DNA of 36,201 nucleotides, from assembly GCA_030700315.1 (NCBI GenBank), contig JAUYJO010000026.1, positions 1-36,201 of the forward strand. The letters run 5' to 3'. A program made the translations under genes and the position numbers. Positions 24,853 to 32,270 of the stretch are shown piece after piece. The stretch's first letter is position 1. Each line of letters begins with the position of its first letter. The notes under the pieces are model-generated. The model was not told where the DNA came from. It searched no databases and worked only from the letters and a program-made list of their open reading frames with translations. The stretch is from Gallionella sp. GTDB taxonomy: Bacteria; Pseudomonadota; Gammaproteobacteria; Burkholderiales; Gallionellaceae.

Positions 24853-25647
24853 TCAGGCGTCATGTGTCGCGGAAATGGAAAGGGCATTTTTTGTAATGTC
24901 GGCCAAATTCTGCGCCAATTGAGCATCCTTGACGATGACATAATCGGCATCGGTGGCCCTGCTCTTTTTATTGGCGATACCCCGGTTTGCGGTAACCAGG
25001 ATAGCCTTGATATTGCGGTTTTTTGAAGCGGAAAGCTTGAGCGCGCCGATCAGAGCAATTCCGTTCAGTACCGGAATTTCATTGGTGGTGATGAGCAGGT
25101 CGAAGGGTTCGGTAAGAGCGCGCATCAGCGCGATATAACCATCGCCTATGACTACCGGGCGTATCGGCAATTCCGCCAGTGCTTGCAGGTAAATTTGCGT
25201 CAGCAGCTTCGTATTGTCGACAATCATCACCGTGAACTGTTTGGGGGCGAATTGTTTGCGCAGCCCGTTCAGCCGCTCCTCGATCTGCGGGAAGCTGGTG
25301 TTCCCCGCATGAACCTGCCCCAGGGTCATGCGCAGCAGGTCGACATACTCCAGGCTGATGGCGACGAGCGCCGGGGTGTATTTAGCGCCGCCTTCAGTCG
25401 TATTCAGCAAGTCTTCCAGTTGATGGCAAAGAGTGGTGATGATATGCAGCCCAAAAGTGCCACCGCTGCCTTTCAGGCTATGGATGATGCGATAAAACTC
25501 ATTGAACGAGTCGCGGCTGACGCCGTATTTCTCCATGGCCATCAGCAACTGTTCGAGGCGATCAAGCTTTTCCGGCATTTCCTCAAGGAAGGAATTATGC
25601 AGTTGTAGCAGCATCTGCTGGAAGGTGTCGGAATTAATGGAACTCAT
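24853..25647 (-). CDS. Hpt-domain protein with a degenerate receiver domain
   Basis: The N-terminal 120 residues are a histidine phosphotransfer domain with FYRIIHSLKGSGGTFG; His56 is the phosphorylated residue. A CheY-like fold follows at about 138-250 (FTVMIVDNTKLLTQIYLQAL). In DLLITTNEIPVLNG the aspartate that receives phosphate is replaced by threonine, and only one residue of the upstream acidic pair is left (IVDNT). A lysine is present in ADYVIVKD. This is a pseudo-receiver that should not accept phosphate in the normal way. The protein probably relays phosphate from a hybrid kinase or binds a partner through the second domain. No ribosome site is visible. The gene is convergent with the chemoreceptor gene. 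Confidence 0.82.
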   Translation of the reverse strand: MSSINSDTFQQMLLQLHNSFLEEMPEKLDRLEQLLMAMEKYGVSRDSFNEFYRIIHSLKGSGGTFGLHIITTLCHQLEDLLNTTEGGAKYTPALVAISLEYVDLLRMTLGQVHAGNTSFPQIEERLNGLRKQFAPKQFTVMIVDNTKLLTQIYLQALAELPIRPVVIGDGYIALMRALTEPFDLLITTNEIPVLNGIALIGALKLSASKNRNIKAILVTANRGIANKKSRATDADYVIVKDAQLAQNLADITKNALSISATHDA

Positions 25648-25667
25648 TGGGCGTTGGCTACGAATTT

Positions 25668-25694
25668 GTAAAGATGGTAAAGATGGTAAAGATG
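25668..25694. repeat. Three tandem copies of GTAAAGATG
   Basis: Exact 9-base tandem repeats lie 21 bases upstream of the Hpt gene start. Copy number could vary by slippage and alter the promoter region. Confidence 0.9.
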
Positions 25695-25758
25695 CGGGTT
25701 ACCTGAAAGCGGCGCTTGACCTCAGAAACGTGCTAATTGTCGCCGATACAACATAATA

Positions 25759-25906
25759 AACCCAGATAATCCATTAGGCCGTGTCCATGAACCCCAGATA
25801 ATCCATTAGCTCTTGAGGCATTGCAAAATCAATGGGTTGTAGGTCGGGTTTTAACCCGACATGTCGGGCTGAAGCCCGACCTACGTCCAAATGGATTATC
25901 TGGGTT
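25759..25906. repeat. MITE-like repeat with perfect 17-bp inverted ends (copy 2)
   Basis: AACCCAGATAATCCATT (25759-25775) and its exact complement (25890-25906) enclose 114 bases containing a further CCCAGATAATCCATTAG at about 25793 and a TCGGGTTTTAACCCGA/TCGGGCTGAAGCCCGA double hairpin. No protein is encoded. It resembles a miniature inverted-repeat element, but a target duplication was not evident. Confidence 0.88.
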
Positions 25907-25930
25907 AACGTGAAACAACACAAAATGGAA

Positions 25931-26013
25931 CCCCAAACCCCCTCCAGCTCCCCCTTGTCAGGGGGAGAGCCCACCTCCTCCCCTGACAAGGGGAGGCCGG
26001 AGGGGGTTTGGGG
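25931..26013. repeat. C-rich palindromic repeat
   Basis: CCCCAAACCCCCTCC (25931-25945) is the exact complement of the right end (25999-26013), with internal CCCCCTTGTCAGGGGG and CCCCTGACAAGGGG stems. Same family as 20032-20122. With the preceding element it fills the region 25648-26126, which holds no gene. Confidence 0.9.
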
Positions 26014-26126
26014 TAAAAGGTGGAGCAATCTTGCGAGACGTTTCATCACCAGGGGGCTGCAACTACAATGACCTTTAGGCCGGTATGACGCAGTTTTTCT
26101 AATAGATTATTTGGGAATATCTCCCC

Positions 26127-26435
26127 TCATACCGAACAAAACACGTCGCGCATCATGCCGACCAGCTTCAGCGTGCGCAAATCGTCGATGCGGTAATACA
26201 CCCGGTTGGCGTCCTTGCGTGTCGCCAAAACGCCTTTGGCGCGCAAAATTGCCAGGTGCTGCGAAATATTGCTCTGCGAGGTGCCTACCTGCTCCACGAT
26301 ATCCTGCACACTGATTTCGCGGTCGCCGAGCACGCACAAAATCTTCAGGCGCAGCGGATGCGCGATGGCCTTGATGGCCTGTGCGGCCTGTTGGATATCC
26401 TCGTCCCTGTCGATCAAATTATTTCCCATATCCAT
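26127..26435 (-). CDS. ArsR-family repressor, BigR/SqrR/YgaV type
   Basis: This 102-residue winged-helix repressor has the ArsR pattern: AIAHPLRLKILCVLGDREIS, the recognition helix TSQSNISQHLAILRAKG, and the wing ATRKDANRVYYRI. Cys34 (KILCVL) and Cys100 (DVFC) are the only cysteines and are 66 residues apart. The persulfide sensors BigR and SqrR, as I recall them, use cysteines with the same separation and the same local context. In these, formation of a tetrasulfide or disulfide releases DNA. No ArsR metal-site CXC motif is present. I infer regulation of the sulfide operon at 16325-22604, although three kilobases lie between. It is divergent from gpmI. A start two codons later is possible. 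Confidence 0.82.
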   Translation of the reverse strand: MDMGNNLIDRDEDIQQAAQAIKAIAHPLRLKILCVLGDREISVQDIVEQVGTSQSNISQHLAILRAKGVLATRKDANRVYYRIDDLRTLKLVGMMRDVFCSV

Positions 26436-26543
26436 CCCCGATTATCCCGCCAGCCCACATCACACGAGCCCACATAACCAATAGAGGCAAATTCGGCTAA
26501 AATGAAATCTCACAAAATCACCATCTGCTAATATTCTACCCCA

Positions 26544-28088
26544 ATGAACCCCACCCCTGTCTTGCTGCTTATTCTGGACGGCTTCGGTTACCGCGAAGAT
26601 GCCGACTTCAACGCTGTTCTGGCGGCACGCAAACCCAATTGGGATGCGCTGTGGAGCGACTATCCGCACACCCTGATCGATGCCTCCGAAAGGCACGTCG
26701 GCCTGCCGTCCGGGCAAATGGGCAACTCCGAAGTCGGCCATCTCAACATCGGCGCGGGACGCGTGGTGTATCAGGACTTGAGCCGCGTCGATGTCGCCAT
26801 CGAAGACGGCAGCTTCTACACCAACCCGGCGTTAAGCCAGGCCGTTGCGTTAGCCAAACAAAACAACAGCACGCTGCATATCATGGGGTTGCTCTCTCCG
26901 GGCGGGGTGCATAGCCACGAAAACCACATCTTCGCCATGCTGGAAATGGCGGCGCGCGCCGGCCTGAAAAAGGTCTATATGCACGCCTTTCTGGATGGGC
27001 GCGACACACCGCCCAGAAGCGCCGCACCATCGCTGCAACGCTTGCAGGAAAAATGCCTCGCCTTGGGATGCGGGCAAATCGCCAGCATCACCGGCCGTTT
27101 TTATGCGATGGATCGGGACAACCGCTGGGAGCGTGTGCAACCCGCTTATGAACTGCTCACCCAGGGGCGTGCCGAATATACCGCAGCCGATGCGCTGAGC
27201 GGGCTGGAACAGGCCTATGCGCGCGGCGAGTCGGACGAATTCGTCAAGCCGACCGCGATTGTTTCAGGCAGCGCGGATAACGCCATGCAGGACGGTGATG
27301 CGGTGGTGTTCATGAATTTTCGCGCCGACCGCGCCCGCGAGATCACGCGCGCCCTGACGGACAAAATATTTGGCGGCTTCGAGCGCGTTTATCTGCCCAA
27401 ACTCGCCGGTTTCGTTTCGCTGAGCAGCTATGGCGAAGACTTTCATCTGCCTTGCGCCTACCCGCCGCAAACCATCCACAACGGTTTCGGCGAATACCTC
27501 TCGAATCTGGGGCTCAGGCAACTGCGCATCGCCGAGACCGAAAAATACGCGCATGTCACCTATTTTCTCAGCGGCGGCAGGGAGCAGCCCTATCCCGGCG
27601 AAGACCGCATTCTCGTGCCCTCGCCCAAAGTCGCGACTTACGACCTGAAGCCGGAAATGAGCGCATTTGAAGTGACCGACAAGCTCGAAGCCGCGATCCT
27701 GAGCCGCCAGTATCACGCCATCATCTGCAATTACGCCAACGGCGACATGGTGGGGCATACCGGCAACATGGAAGCCGCCACGCAAGCCATCGAGGTGCTG
27801 GACGCTTGCGTCGGTCGCGTGGTCAAGGCGATGCGCTCTATCGGCGGCGAGGTCATCATCACCGCCGATCACGGCAATGCCGAGCAAATGATCGACCACG
27901 CGACGCACCAGGCGCACACCGCTCACACCCTGAACCCGGTGCCCTTCCTGTATATCGGACGCCAGGCCAAACTGATCGAAGGCGGCGCACTGCGCGATCT
28001 GGCGCCCAGCCTGCTGGCCATGATGGGGCTGCCGCAACCGGCGGAAATGACCGGGCACAGCCTGATACAGATGACAGAGGACAGATGA
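26544..28088 (+). CDS. gpmI: 2,3-bisphosphoglycerate-independent phosphoglycerate mutase
   Basis: GpmI interconverts 3- and 2-phosphoglycerate in glycolysis and gluconeogenesis using two manganese ions. The alkaline-phosphatase-like domain has [12 protein letters not shown], the catalytic serine in [16 protein letters not shown] (Ser62), and the metal ligands in [17 protein letters not shown] and [11 protein letters not shown]. The insert domain has [14 protein letters not shown] and [14 protein letters not shown]. The 514 residues match the family. The last six or so residues (QMTEDR) and the stop are supplied by the repeat that begins at 28071. The TGA overlaps the envC start (ATGA). Confidence 0.97.
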   Translation: MNPTPVLLLILDGFGYREDADFNAVLAARKPNWDALWSDYPHTLIDASERHVGLPSGQMGNSEVGHLNIGAGRVVYQDLSRVDVAIEDGSFYTNPALSQAVALAKQNNSTLHIMGLLSPGGVHSHENHIFAMLEMAARAGLKKVYMHAFLDGRDTPPRSAAPSLQRLQEKCLALGCGQIASITGRFYAMDRDNRWERVQPAYELLTQGRAEYTAADALSGLEQAYARGESDEFVKPTAIVSGSADNAMQDGDAVVFMNFRADRAREITRALTDKIFGGFERVYLPKLAGFVSLSSYGEDFHLPCAYPPQTIHNGFGEYLSNLGLRQLRIAETEKYAHVTYFLSGGREQPYPGEDRILVPSPKVATYDLKPEMSAFEVTDKLEAAILSRQYHAIICNYANGDMVGHTGNMEAATQAIEVLDACVGRVVKAMRSIGGEVIITADHGNAEQMIDHATHQAHTAHTLNPVPFLYIGRQAKLIEGGALRDLAPSLLAMMGLPQPAEMTGHSLIQMTEDR

Positions 28089-28248
28089 CGGAAAACAGAG
28101 GTTTTGTGCGGCTGCGCCTCGCCTTTGTAGGTCGGGCTTCGCCCGACACAAAACAAAACCCGCGCAGCGGGCACTTAAAAAGATTGCGCGGCGCAGCCGC
28201 GACAACACTTCTGTCATCTGTCATCTGTCTTCTGTCCTCTGGTGTCTG
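28071..28248. repeat. Composite GACAGAGGA-type repeat across the gpmI-envC junction (copy 2)
   Basis: The left end ATGACAGAGGACAGATGAC and the right end CTTCTGTCATCTGTC followed by CTGTCTTCTGTCCTCTG match the ends of 11453-11577. The GCGCGGCGCAGCCGCGACA stem is shared exactly, and a GGTCGGGCTTCGCCCGAC hairpin is nested within. It encodes the end of GpmI in one frame and the whole N-terminus of EnvC in another. Confidence 0.85.
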
Positions 28249-29359
28249 TAGCGCCGGCAAGCAGGAAGAACTCGAAAATCTGCGTAACCGCATCGCCACC
28301 ATGCAAGCCGAGCTGGAAAAAACCAGCGAGTCAAAATCCGAAGTCGCGGATGCGCTGCGCGATTCTGAGCGGGCGATCAGCGACAGCAACCGCAAACTTG
28401 CCGATCTCGCCAAACAACAACAGGCCGCCGACAAAAAACTTAATGGGCTCGAAGCGCGGGAGCGGCAATTAGGCGGAAACCTGGCAGAACAACAGCTTCT
28501 GCTGGGCAGGCTGCTGTACCGGCAATATCTGGGCGGCAAGCAGGAACACCTGAAGCTGTTGCTGAACAACCGCAACCCCAACCGGGTCGCCCGCGATTGG
28601 CAATATTACCGTTATATCGCGCGCAACCGGGCGGCCTGGCTGGCCGCGCTGCGCGACGATCTGAGCGCGCTGCATTCCGTCAGTGCGGCGACCCGCGAAC
28701 AACGCACGGAGCTGGCCTTGTTGCGCGAGGAACAATCCGCGCAAAAAATAACGCTGGAAAAGGAAAAGCAGACCCGGCAACAGATGCTGGGCAAAATCTC
28801 CCAGCAATTGCGCCAGCAACGCCGCGAAATAAACCGGCTGCAACGCGACGAAAACCGCCTCGCGCAACTGGTCGAAAAACTCGCCAAAATGCTCGCCCAG
28901 CCCAAATCCGGCTCGCTGTTCCGCAACGACAGCCTGCCGGACAACCGCTTTGACGGCAACCCGTTCGACCAGCTCAAAGGCAAGCTGGCCTTGCCGGTAA
29001 AATGCGTGGTCACCAACCGCTTCGGCACGCCGCGCCCCGACAGCACCGTGCTGTGGAAGGGACTATTCCTGAGAACTTCTGCCGGGCAGGCTGTCAAAGC
29101 CGTTGCTGCCGGACAGGTGGTGTTCGCGGATTGGCTGCGCGGCTTCGGCAACCTGCTGATCGTCGACCACGGCGCGGGTTACATGAGCCTGTACGGCAAT
29201 AATGAAACACTTTTCAAACAGGTCGGGGATGTGCTGCGCGGCGGCGATATCGTCGCTGCGGTCGGGAACAGCGGCGGCAATGAGGATTCCGGTTTATACT
29301 TCGAATTGCGCCATGAAAGCAAACCGCTCGACCCCATGAAGTGGCTGGCGACAAAATAA
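28085..29359 (+). CDS. envC: EnvC-like murein hydrolase activator
   Basis: EnvC acts in the periplasm to activate the amidases that split daughter-cell peptidoglycan. After the N-terminus come a long coiled coil (about residues 60-300) and a LytM/M23 domain (about 315-420). The LytM domain has lost the zinc ligands: the usual HxxxD is WKGLFL, and the usual HxH is YFELRH. This is the pattern of EnvC activators rather than active endopeptidases, and [20 protein letters not shown] matches EnvC closely. The ATG at 28085 overlaps the gpmI stop and has AGAGGA just upstream. The signal peptide ([19 protein letters not shown]) is encoded by a dispersed repeat. The gene runs into ctpA with 13 bases between. 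Confidence 0.9.
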   Translation: MTENRGFVRLRLAFVGRASPDTKQNPRSGHLKRLRGAAATTLLSSVICLLSSGVCSAGKQEELENLRNRIATMQAELEKTSESKSEVADALRDSERAISDSNRKLADLAKQQQAADKKLNGLEARERQLGGNLAEQQLLLGRLLYRQYLGGKQEHLKLLLNNRNPNRVARDWQYYRYIARNRAAWLAALRDDLSALHSVSAATREQRTELALLREEQSAQKITLEKEKQTRQQMLGKISQQLRQQRREINRLQRDENRLAQLVEKLAKMLAQPKSGSLFRNDSLPDNRFDGNPFDQLKGKLALPVKCVVTNRFGTPRPDSTVLWKGLFLRTSAGQAVKAVAAGQVVFADWLRGFGNLLIVDHGAGYMSLYGNNETLFKQVGDVLRGGDIVAAVGNSGGNEDSGLYFELRHESKPLDPMKWLATK

Positions 29360-29372
29360 CCTTGAGGAAATT

Positions 29373-30767
29373 ATGCGTGTTCTGGAAAAAGCAGGTTTGG
29401 TAGGTTTGGGACTGGTGATGGGCGTGGCTGTCAGCCTGCATTTTGCCGCGTTTGCCGACAAAGAAACACTCGCGACACCGTTGCCCATCGAAGAACTGCG
29501 CGCCTTCTCCGAAGTATTCGGACGCATCAAGAGCGACTATGTCGAACCGGTCACCGACAAAAAATTGATCGACGAAGCCATCAACGGCATGTTGAGCGGC
29601 CTCGACCCCCACTCCGCCTATCTCGACACGGAAGCCTTCAAGGAGCTGCAAGTCGGCACGCAAGGCAAGTTTGGCGGCCTCGGCATCGAAGTCGGCATGG
29701 AAGACGGCCTGGTGAAAGTCATCTCGCCGATCGAAGACACCCCGGCCTTCCACGCCGGCATCAAGAGCGGCGACCTGATCATCAAACTGGATGACACCCT
29801 GGTCAAGGGCTTGACGCTGAACGAAGCGGTCAAACGCATGCGCGGCAAGCCGGGCACCAAGATCGTTCTGACCATCATCCGCAAGGATGAGCCCAAGCCG
29901 CTCACCATCAGCCTGGTGCGCGCCGTCATCAAGGTGCAGAGCGTAAAATCCAAGCTGGTTGATCCCGGCTACGGGTTTATCCGCATCACGCAATTTCAGG
30001 AACAGACCGGCGAAAACCTCGCCACCGCGCTGGAAACGCTGATCAAACAAAACAAGGAACCGTTGAAGGGCCTGGTGCTCGATTTGCGCAATGATCCGGG
30101 CGGACTGTTGAACGGCGCCGTCAGCGTTTCCGCGGCCTTCCTGGCGCAGGATGCCCTGGTGGTTTATACCGAGGGACGCACCGATGACGCGAAAATGCGC
30201 CTCACCGCCAGCCCGGAAAACTACCTGCGCGGCAACATCAAAAACGACTACCTGAAATCCCTGCCCGATTCCGTCAAGAGCGTGCCCTTGGTCGTGCTGG
30301 TAAACGGCGGTTCCGCCTCCGCATCGGAAATCGTCGCCGGTGCGCTGCAAGACCACAAGCGCGCCGTCATCATGGGCACGCAGACTTTCGGCAAAGGCTC
30401 GGTGCAATCCATCCTGCCCCTGGGCAACCATACCGCCATCAAACTCACCACGGCGCGCTATTACACGCCGGGCGGGCGTTCCATCCAGGCGAAAGGCATC
30501 GTGCCGGACATCCTGGTGGAAGACCCCGCCACTGCCGGGCAGGACAACACCTTCCGCCTGCGCGAAGCGGATCTGGACAAGCACCTGCTCAACGGCCAAT
30601 CACCGGAAGAAAAGCCGGCCGACACCGGCAAGGACGCGCCTGCAGCTCCCACCACCAACGGCAACACCGCAAAACCAGTCCCCACAGAATTCGGCTCCAA
30701 GAACGATTACCAGCTGAACCAGGCATTAAACCTTCTTAAGGGAATGCAGATATTGCAGGGGAAATAA
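29373..30767 (+). CDS. ctpA: Carboxy-terminal processing protease, S41 family
   Basis: CtpA is a periplasmic or membrane-anchored serine protease that degrades or processes envelope proteins, often murein hydrolases. An N-terminal hydrophobic segment (about residues 8-27) is followed by a PDZ domain (about 95-175, GKFGGLGIEVG...AGIKSGDLIIKLD) and the S41 domain. The catalytic pair is Ser316 in GGSASASEIVAGAL and Lys341 in TFGKGSVQSILPL, with the family spacing of 25. A proline- and alanine-rich tail ends the 464 residues. GAGGA precedes the ATG. The gpmI-envC-ctpA order is common in Proteobacteria and fits joint control of cell separation. Confidence 0.95.
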   Translation: MRVLEKAGLVGLGLVMGVAVSLHFAAFADKETLATPLPIEELRAFSEVFGRIKSDYVEPVTDKKLIDEAINGMLSGLDPHSAYLDTEAFKELQVGTQGKFGGLGIEVGMEDGLVKVISPIEDTPAFHAGIKSGDLIIKLDDTLVKGLTLNEAVKRMRGKPGTKIVLTIIRKDEPKPLTISLVRAVIKVQSVKSKLVDPGYGFIRITQFQEQTGENLATALETLIKQNKEPLKGLVLDLRNDPGGLLNGAVSVSAAFLAQDALVVYTEGRTDDAKMRLTASPENYLRGNIKNDYLKSLPDSVKSVPLVVLVNGGSASASEIVAGALQDHKRAVIMGTQTFGKGSVQSILPLGNHTAIKLTTARYYTPGGRSIQAKGIVPDILVEDPATAGQDNTFRLREADLDKHLLNGQSPEEKPADTGKDAPAAPTTNGNTAKPVPTEFGSKNDYQLNQALNLLKGMQILQGK

Positions 30768-30806
30768 ACAACCGCCGCAGCTACTCAGGTCGAAGTCGTA
30801 TGCTTG

Positions 30807-30920
30807 AACCCAGATAATCCATTGGGGCGTAAGGGCGTAGGTCGGGTTAGCGGAGCGTAACCCGACACCCGACACAGCCTCTTCGTGTCGGGTTACGCCC
30901 GCTGGGCTAACCCGACCTAC
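30807..30920. repeat. AACCCAGATAATCCATT-type repeat with large hairpin
   Basis: The 17-base end of the element at 25759 recurs at 30807-30823. It is followed by a long imperfect hairpin whose outer arms, GTAGGTCGGGTTAGC (30837) and GCTAACCCGACCTAC (ending 30920), are exact complements. It follows ctpA and may terminate that operon. No right-hand copy of the 17-base end is present. Confidence 0.85.
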
Positions 30921-30939
30921 AACTTGAAGCGACGCAAAA

Positions 30940-30957
30940 TCTCAATTGAGATACAAT
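30940..30957 (+). promoter_or_regulatory. Probable autoregulatory operator of the relB-yafQ operon
   Basis: TCTCAATTGAGA (30940-30951) is a perfect 12-base palindrome directly followed by TACAAT (30952-30957), a good -10 box. An operator overlapping the promoter is expected for RelB/DinJ antitoxins, which bind palindromes through their ribbon-helix-helix domain. Confidence 0.55.
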
Positions 30958-30985
30958 CAACCCATTCAATGACTAGGGGGTGGCG

Positions 30986-31267
30986 ATGGCTACGACAACA
31001 ACGATGGTTCATGTGCGTGTCGACAATGAAGTTAAGGCGCAGGCGACGGAAGCACTTGCGGCGATGGGGTTGTCTGTTTCGGATGCGGTGAGACTTTTTC
31101 TAAAGCGAGTGGTGGCTGAGCAGGCGATTCCTATCGAGCTCAAGGTGCCGAACGTTGAAACGCGTGCCGCTATGGAAGAATCGCGTGCGATCATTCGTGC
31201 CCATCGCGCTCGCTTTGCCAGCGCACAGGAACTTTTTGATGACCTCGAAAAAAACGGCAAGCACTAA
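30986..31267 (+). CDS. RelB/DinJ-family antitoxin
   Basis: The 93-residue protein has the ribbon-helix-helix pattern of RelB/DinJ antitoxins: MVHVRVDNEVKAQATEALAA, then MGLSVSDAVRLFLKRVVAE and the C-terminal toxin-binding part. It binds its operator and neutralises the YafQ-like toxin. I take the ATG at 30986, with a run of five G at five to ten bases upstream; GTG 30980 is possible. The 3' end overlaps the toxin start by 29 bases. Confidence 0.9.
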   Translation: MATTTTMVHVRVDNEVKAQATEALAAMGLSVSDAVRLFLKRVVAEQAIPIELKVPNVETRAAMEESRAIIRAHRARFASAQELFDDLEKNGKH

Positions 31268-31568
31268 GCGTGCATCGCTGCCTCGCGCATCCGACCATAC
31301 GAAAAAATTTATCAAGGACTGGGCGCGCCTATCAGAGTCTGGGCGCTACGATATGAAGCGTCTCAAAGAAGTAATGTTGATGCTCATCAGTAACGCAAGC
31401 CCGCTTGGGCCGGAATGGTTCGATCACCCGCTCAAAGGGGAATGGATCGACCATCGCGAGTGCCACATTGGCGGTGATTTTTTACTGATTTACCAACTTC
31501 ATGGCAGCGGCACGAACGAGATATTAAGCTTCGTGCGAGCAGGCACACATGCCGATCTTTTTGAATGA
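31239..31568 (+). CDS. yafQ: YafQ-family mRNA interferase toxin
   Basis: YafQ toxins cut mRNA on the ribosome. The 109 residues follow the family: GRYDMKRLKEVMLMLIS, then WFDHPLKGEWIDHRECHIGG and the end FVRAGTHADLFE. The histidines of DHPL, ECH and GTH and the following aspartate correspond to the catalytic residues of E. coli YafQ, so it should be active. The N-terminus has a basic extension (MTSKKTASTKRASLPRAS) not usual in the family, encoded partly within the relB overlap. The ATG at 31239 was chosen for that overlap. Confidence 0.9.
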   Translation: MTSKKTASTKRASLPRASDHTKKFIKDWARLSESGRYDMKRLKEVMLMLISNASPLGPEWFDHPLKGEWIDHRECHIGGDFLLIYQLHGSGTNEILSFVRAGTHADLFE

Positions 31569-31879
31569 GGGCAATTGTTTTTCGCTGGGTAAACTCATGT
31601 TGCAAAAGGGCGCTGTTGCTCTTAACCCCCCGGGGGTAGGAGGATTTAAAACGCGCCGAATATAAAAACCCCCGTAACTACTCAGGTGCTGCCGCTTTGC
31701 TCCTTCCCCCTTGCAGGGGCTGGGATGGTGGTAGAAAGGTGGAGTAAAAGATACCTTTCGATGATTCCACCCTCTCACCCCCATCCTAACCTTCCCCCTT
31801 CCAGTGGGAAGGGACTGGCGTTTTGGCTATTTTCGAGCATACTGCTTTGACCTGAGCAGTTACAAATATTGGAGGATTT
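31569..31879. repeat. Gap with C-rich repeats upstream of the RHH gene
   Basis: The stretch contains CCCCCCGGGGG, a TTCCCCCTTGCAGGGGC hairpin half at about 31690-31720, and CATCCTAACCTTCCCCC at 31784-31800, which matches the repeat inside the fusion-protein gene. No gene is recognised. The last 20 bases hold GGAGGATTT, the ribosome site of the next gene. Confidence 0.7.
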
Positions 31880-32119
31880 ATGAGCGTACTCAGCGTTCGT
31901 TTGCCGGAATCTTTGCACAAAATGGCCAAGGATGTTGCCGAGGAAGATAACGTCTCTCTTAACCAGTTTATTGCCACCGCAGTGGCGGAGAAGGTCGCTG
32001 CGCTGACCACAGAAAATTATCTCAAATCGCGAGCGGATCGCGGATCGCGGAAAGCATTCGATCAGGCGCTTGCCAAAGTGCCAGCTGTTCAGCCCGAAGA
32101 ATTTGACAGGCCGGGTTGA
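31880..32119 (+). CDS. Ribbon-helix-helix (CopG/HicB-like) antitoxin, orphan
   Basis: The 79 residues start MSVLSVRLPESLHKMAKDVA and continue EDNVSLNQFIATAVAEKVAA, the Arc/CopG ribbon-helix-helix fold also found at the end of HicB antitoxins. The tail carries a short proline-rich end (VPAVQPEEFDRPG). No toxin gene is adjacent on either side, so it is an orphan or acts on another locus. TTGGAGGA precedes the ATG at a good distance. Confidence 0.78.
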   Translation: MSVLSVRLPESLHKMAKDVAEEDNVSLNQFIATAVAEKVAALTTENYLKSRADRGSRKAFDQALAKVPAVQPEEFDRPG

Positions 32120-32179
32120 ACCAAAAACGTGGTTGGTGATGAATGCTCCGCTAGTTCATTGAACACTTAAGAGACCGCC

Positions 32180-32268
32180 ATGACTGCAATCGCATTTACT
32201 CAACTCAGGAAAAACTCGGTGAAATCATCGAGCGTGTTCACGACAACGAAGATGCTCAGGCCAAATAG
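32180..32268 (+). pseudogene. Frameshifted Phd/YefM-type antitoxin remnant
   Basis: The ATG frame encodes MTAIAFTQLRK. The next residues of the family, LGEIIERVHDNEDAQAK, are found in another frame starting at 32215 and end at the TAG at 32266. Together they are the first strand and helix of Phd/YefM antitoxins. The C-terminal toxin-binding half is absent, and no toxin follows; the kinase gene starts two bases later. Confidence 0.65.
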
Positions 32269-32270
32269 CC

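Noticed and set aside
27806-28084. Upstream extension of the EnvC frame over gpmI
   Set aside because: This part overlaps the conserved C-terminal half of gpmI; the ATG at 28085 with AGAGGA upstream is the sensible start.
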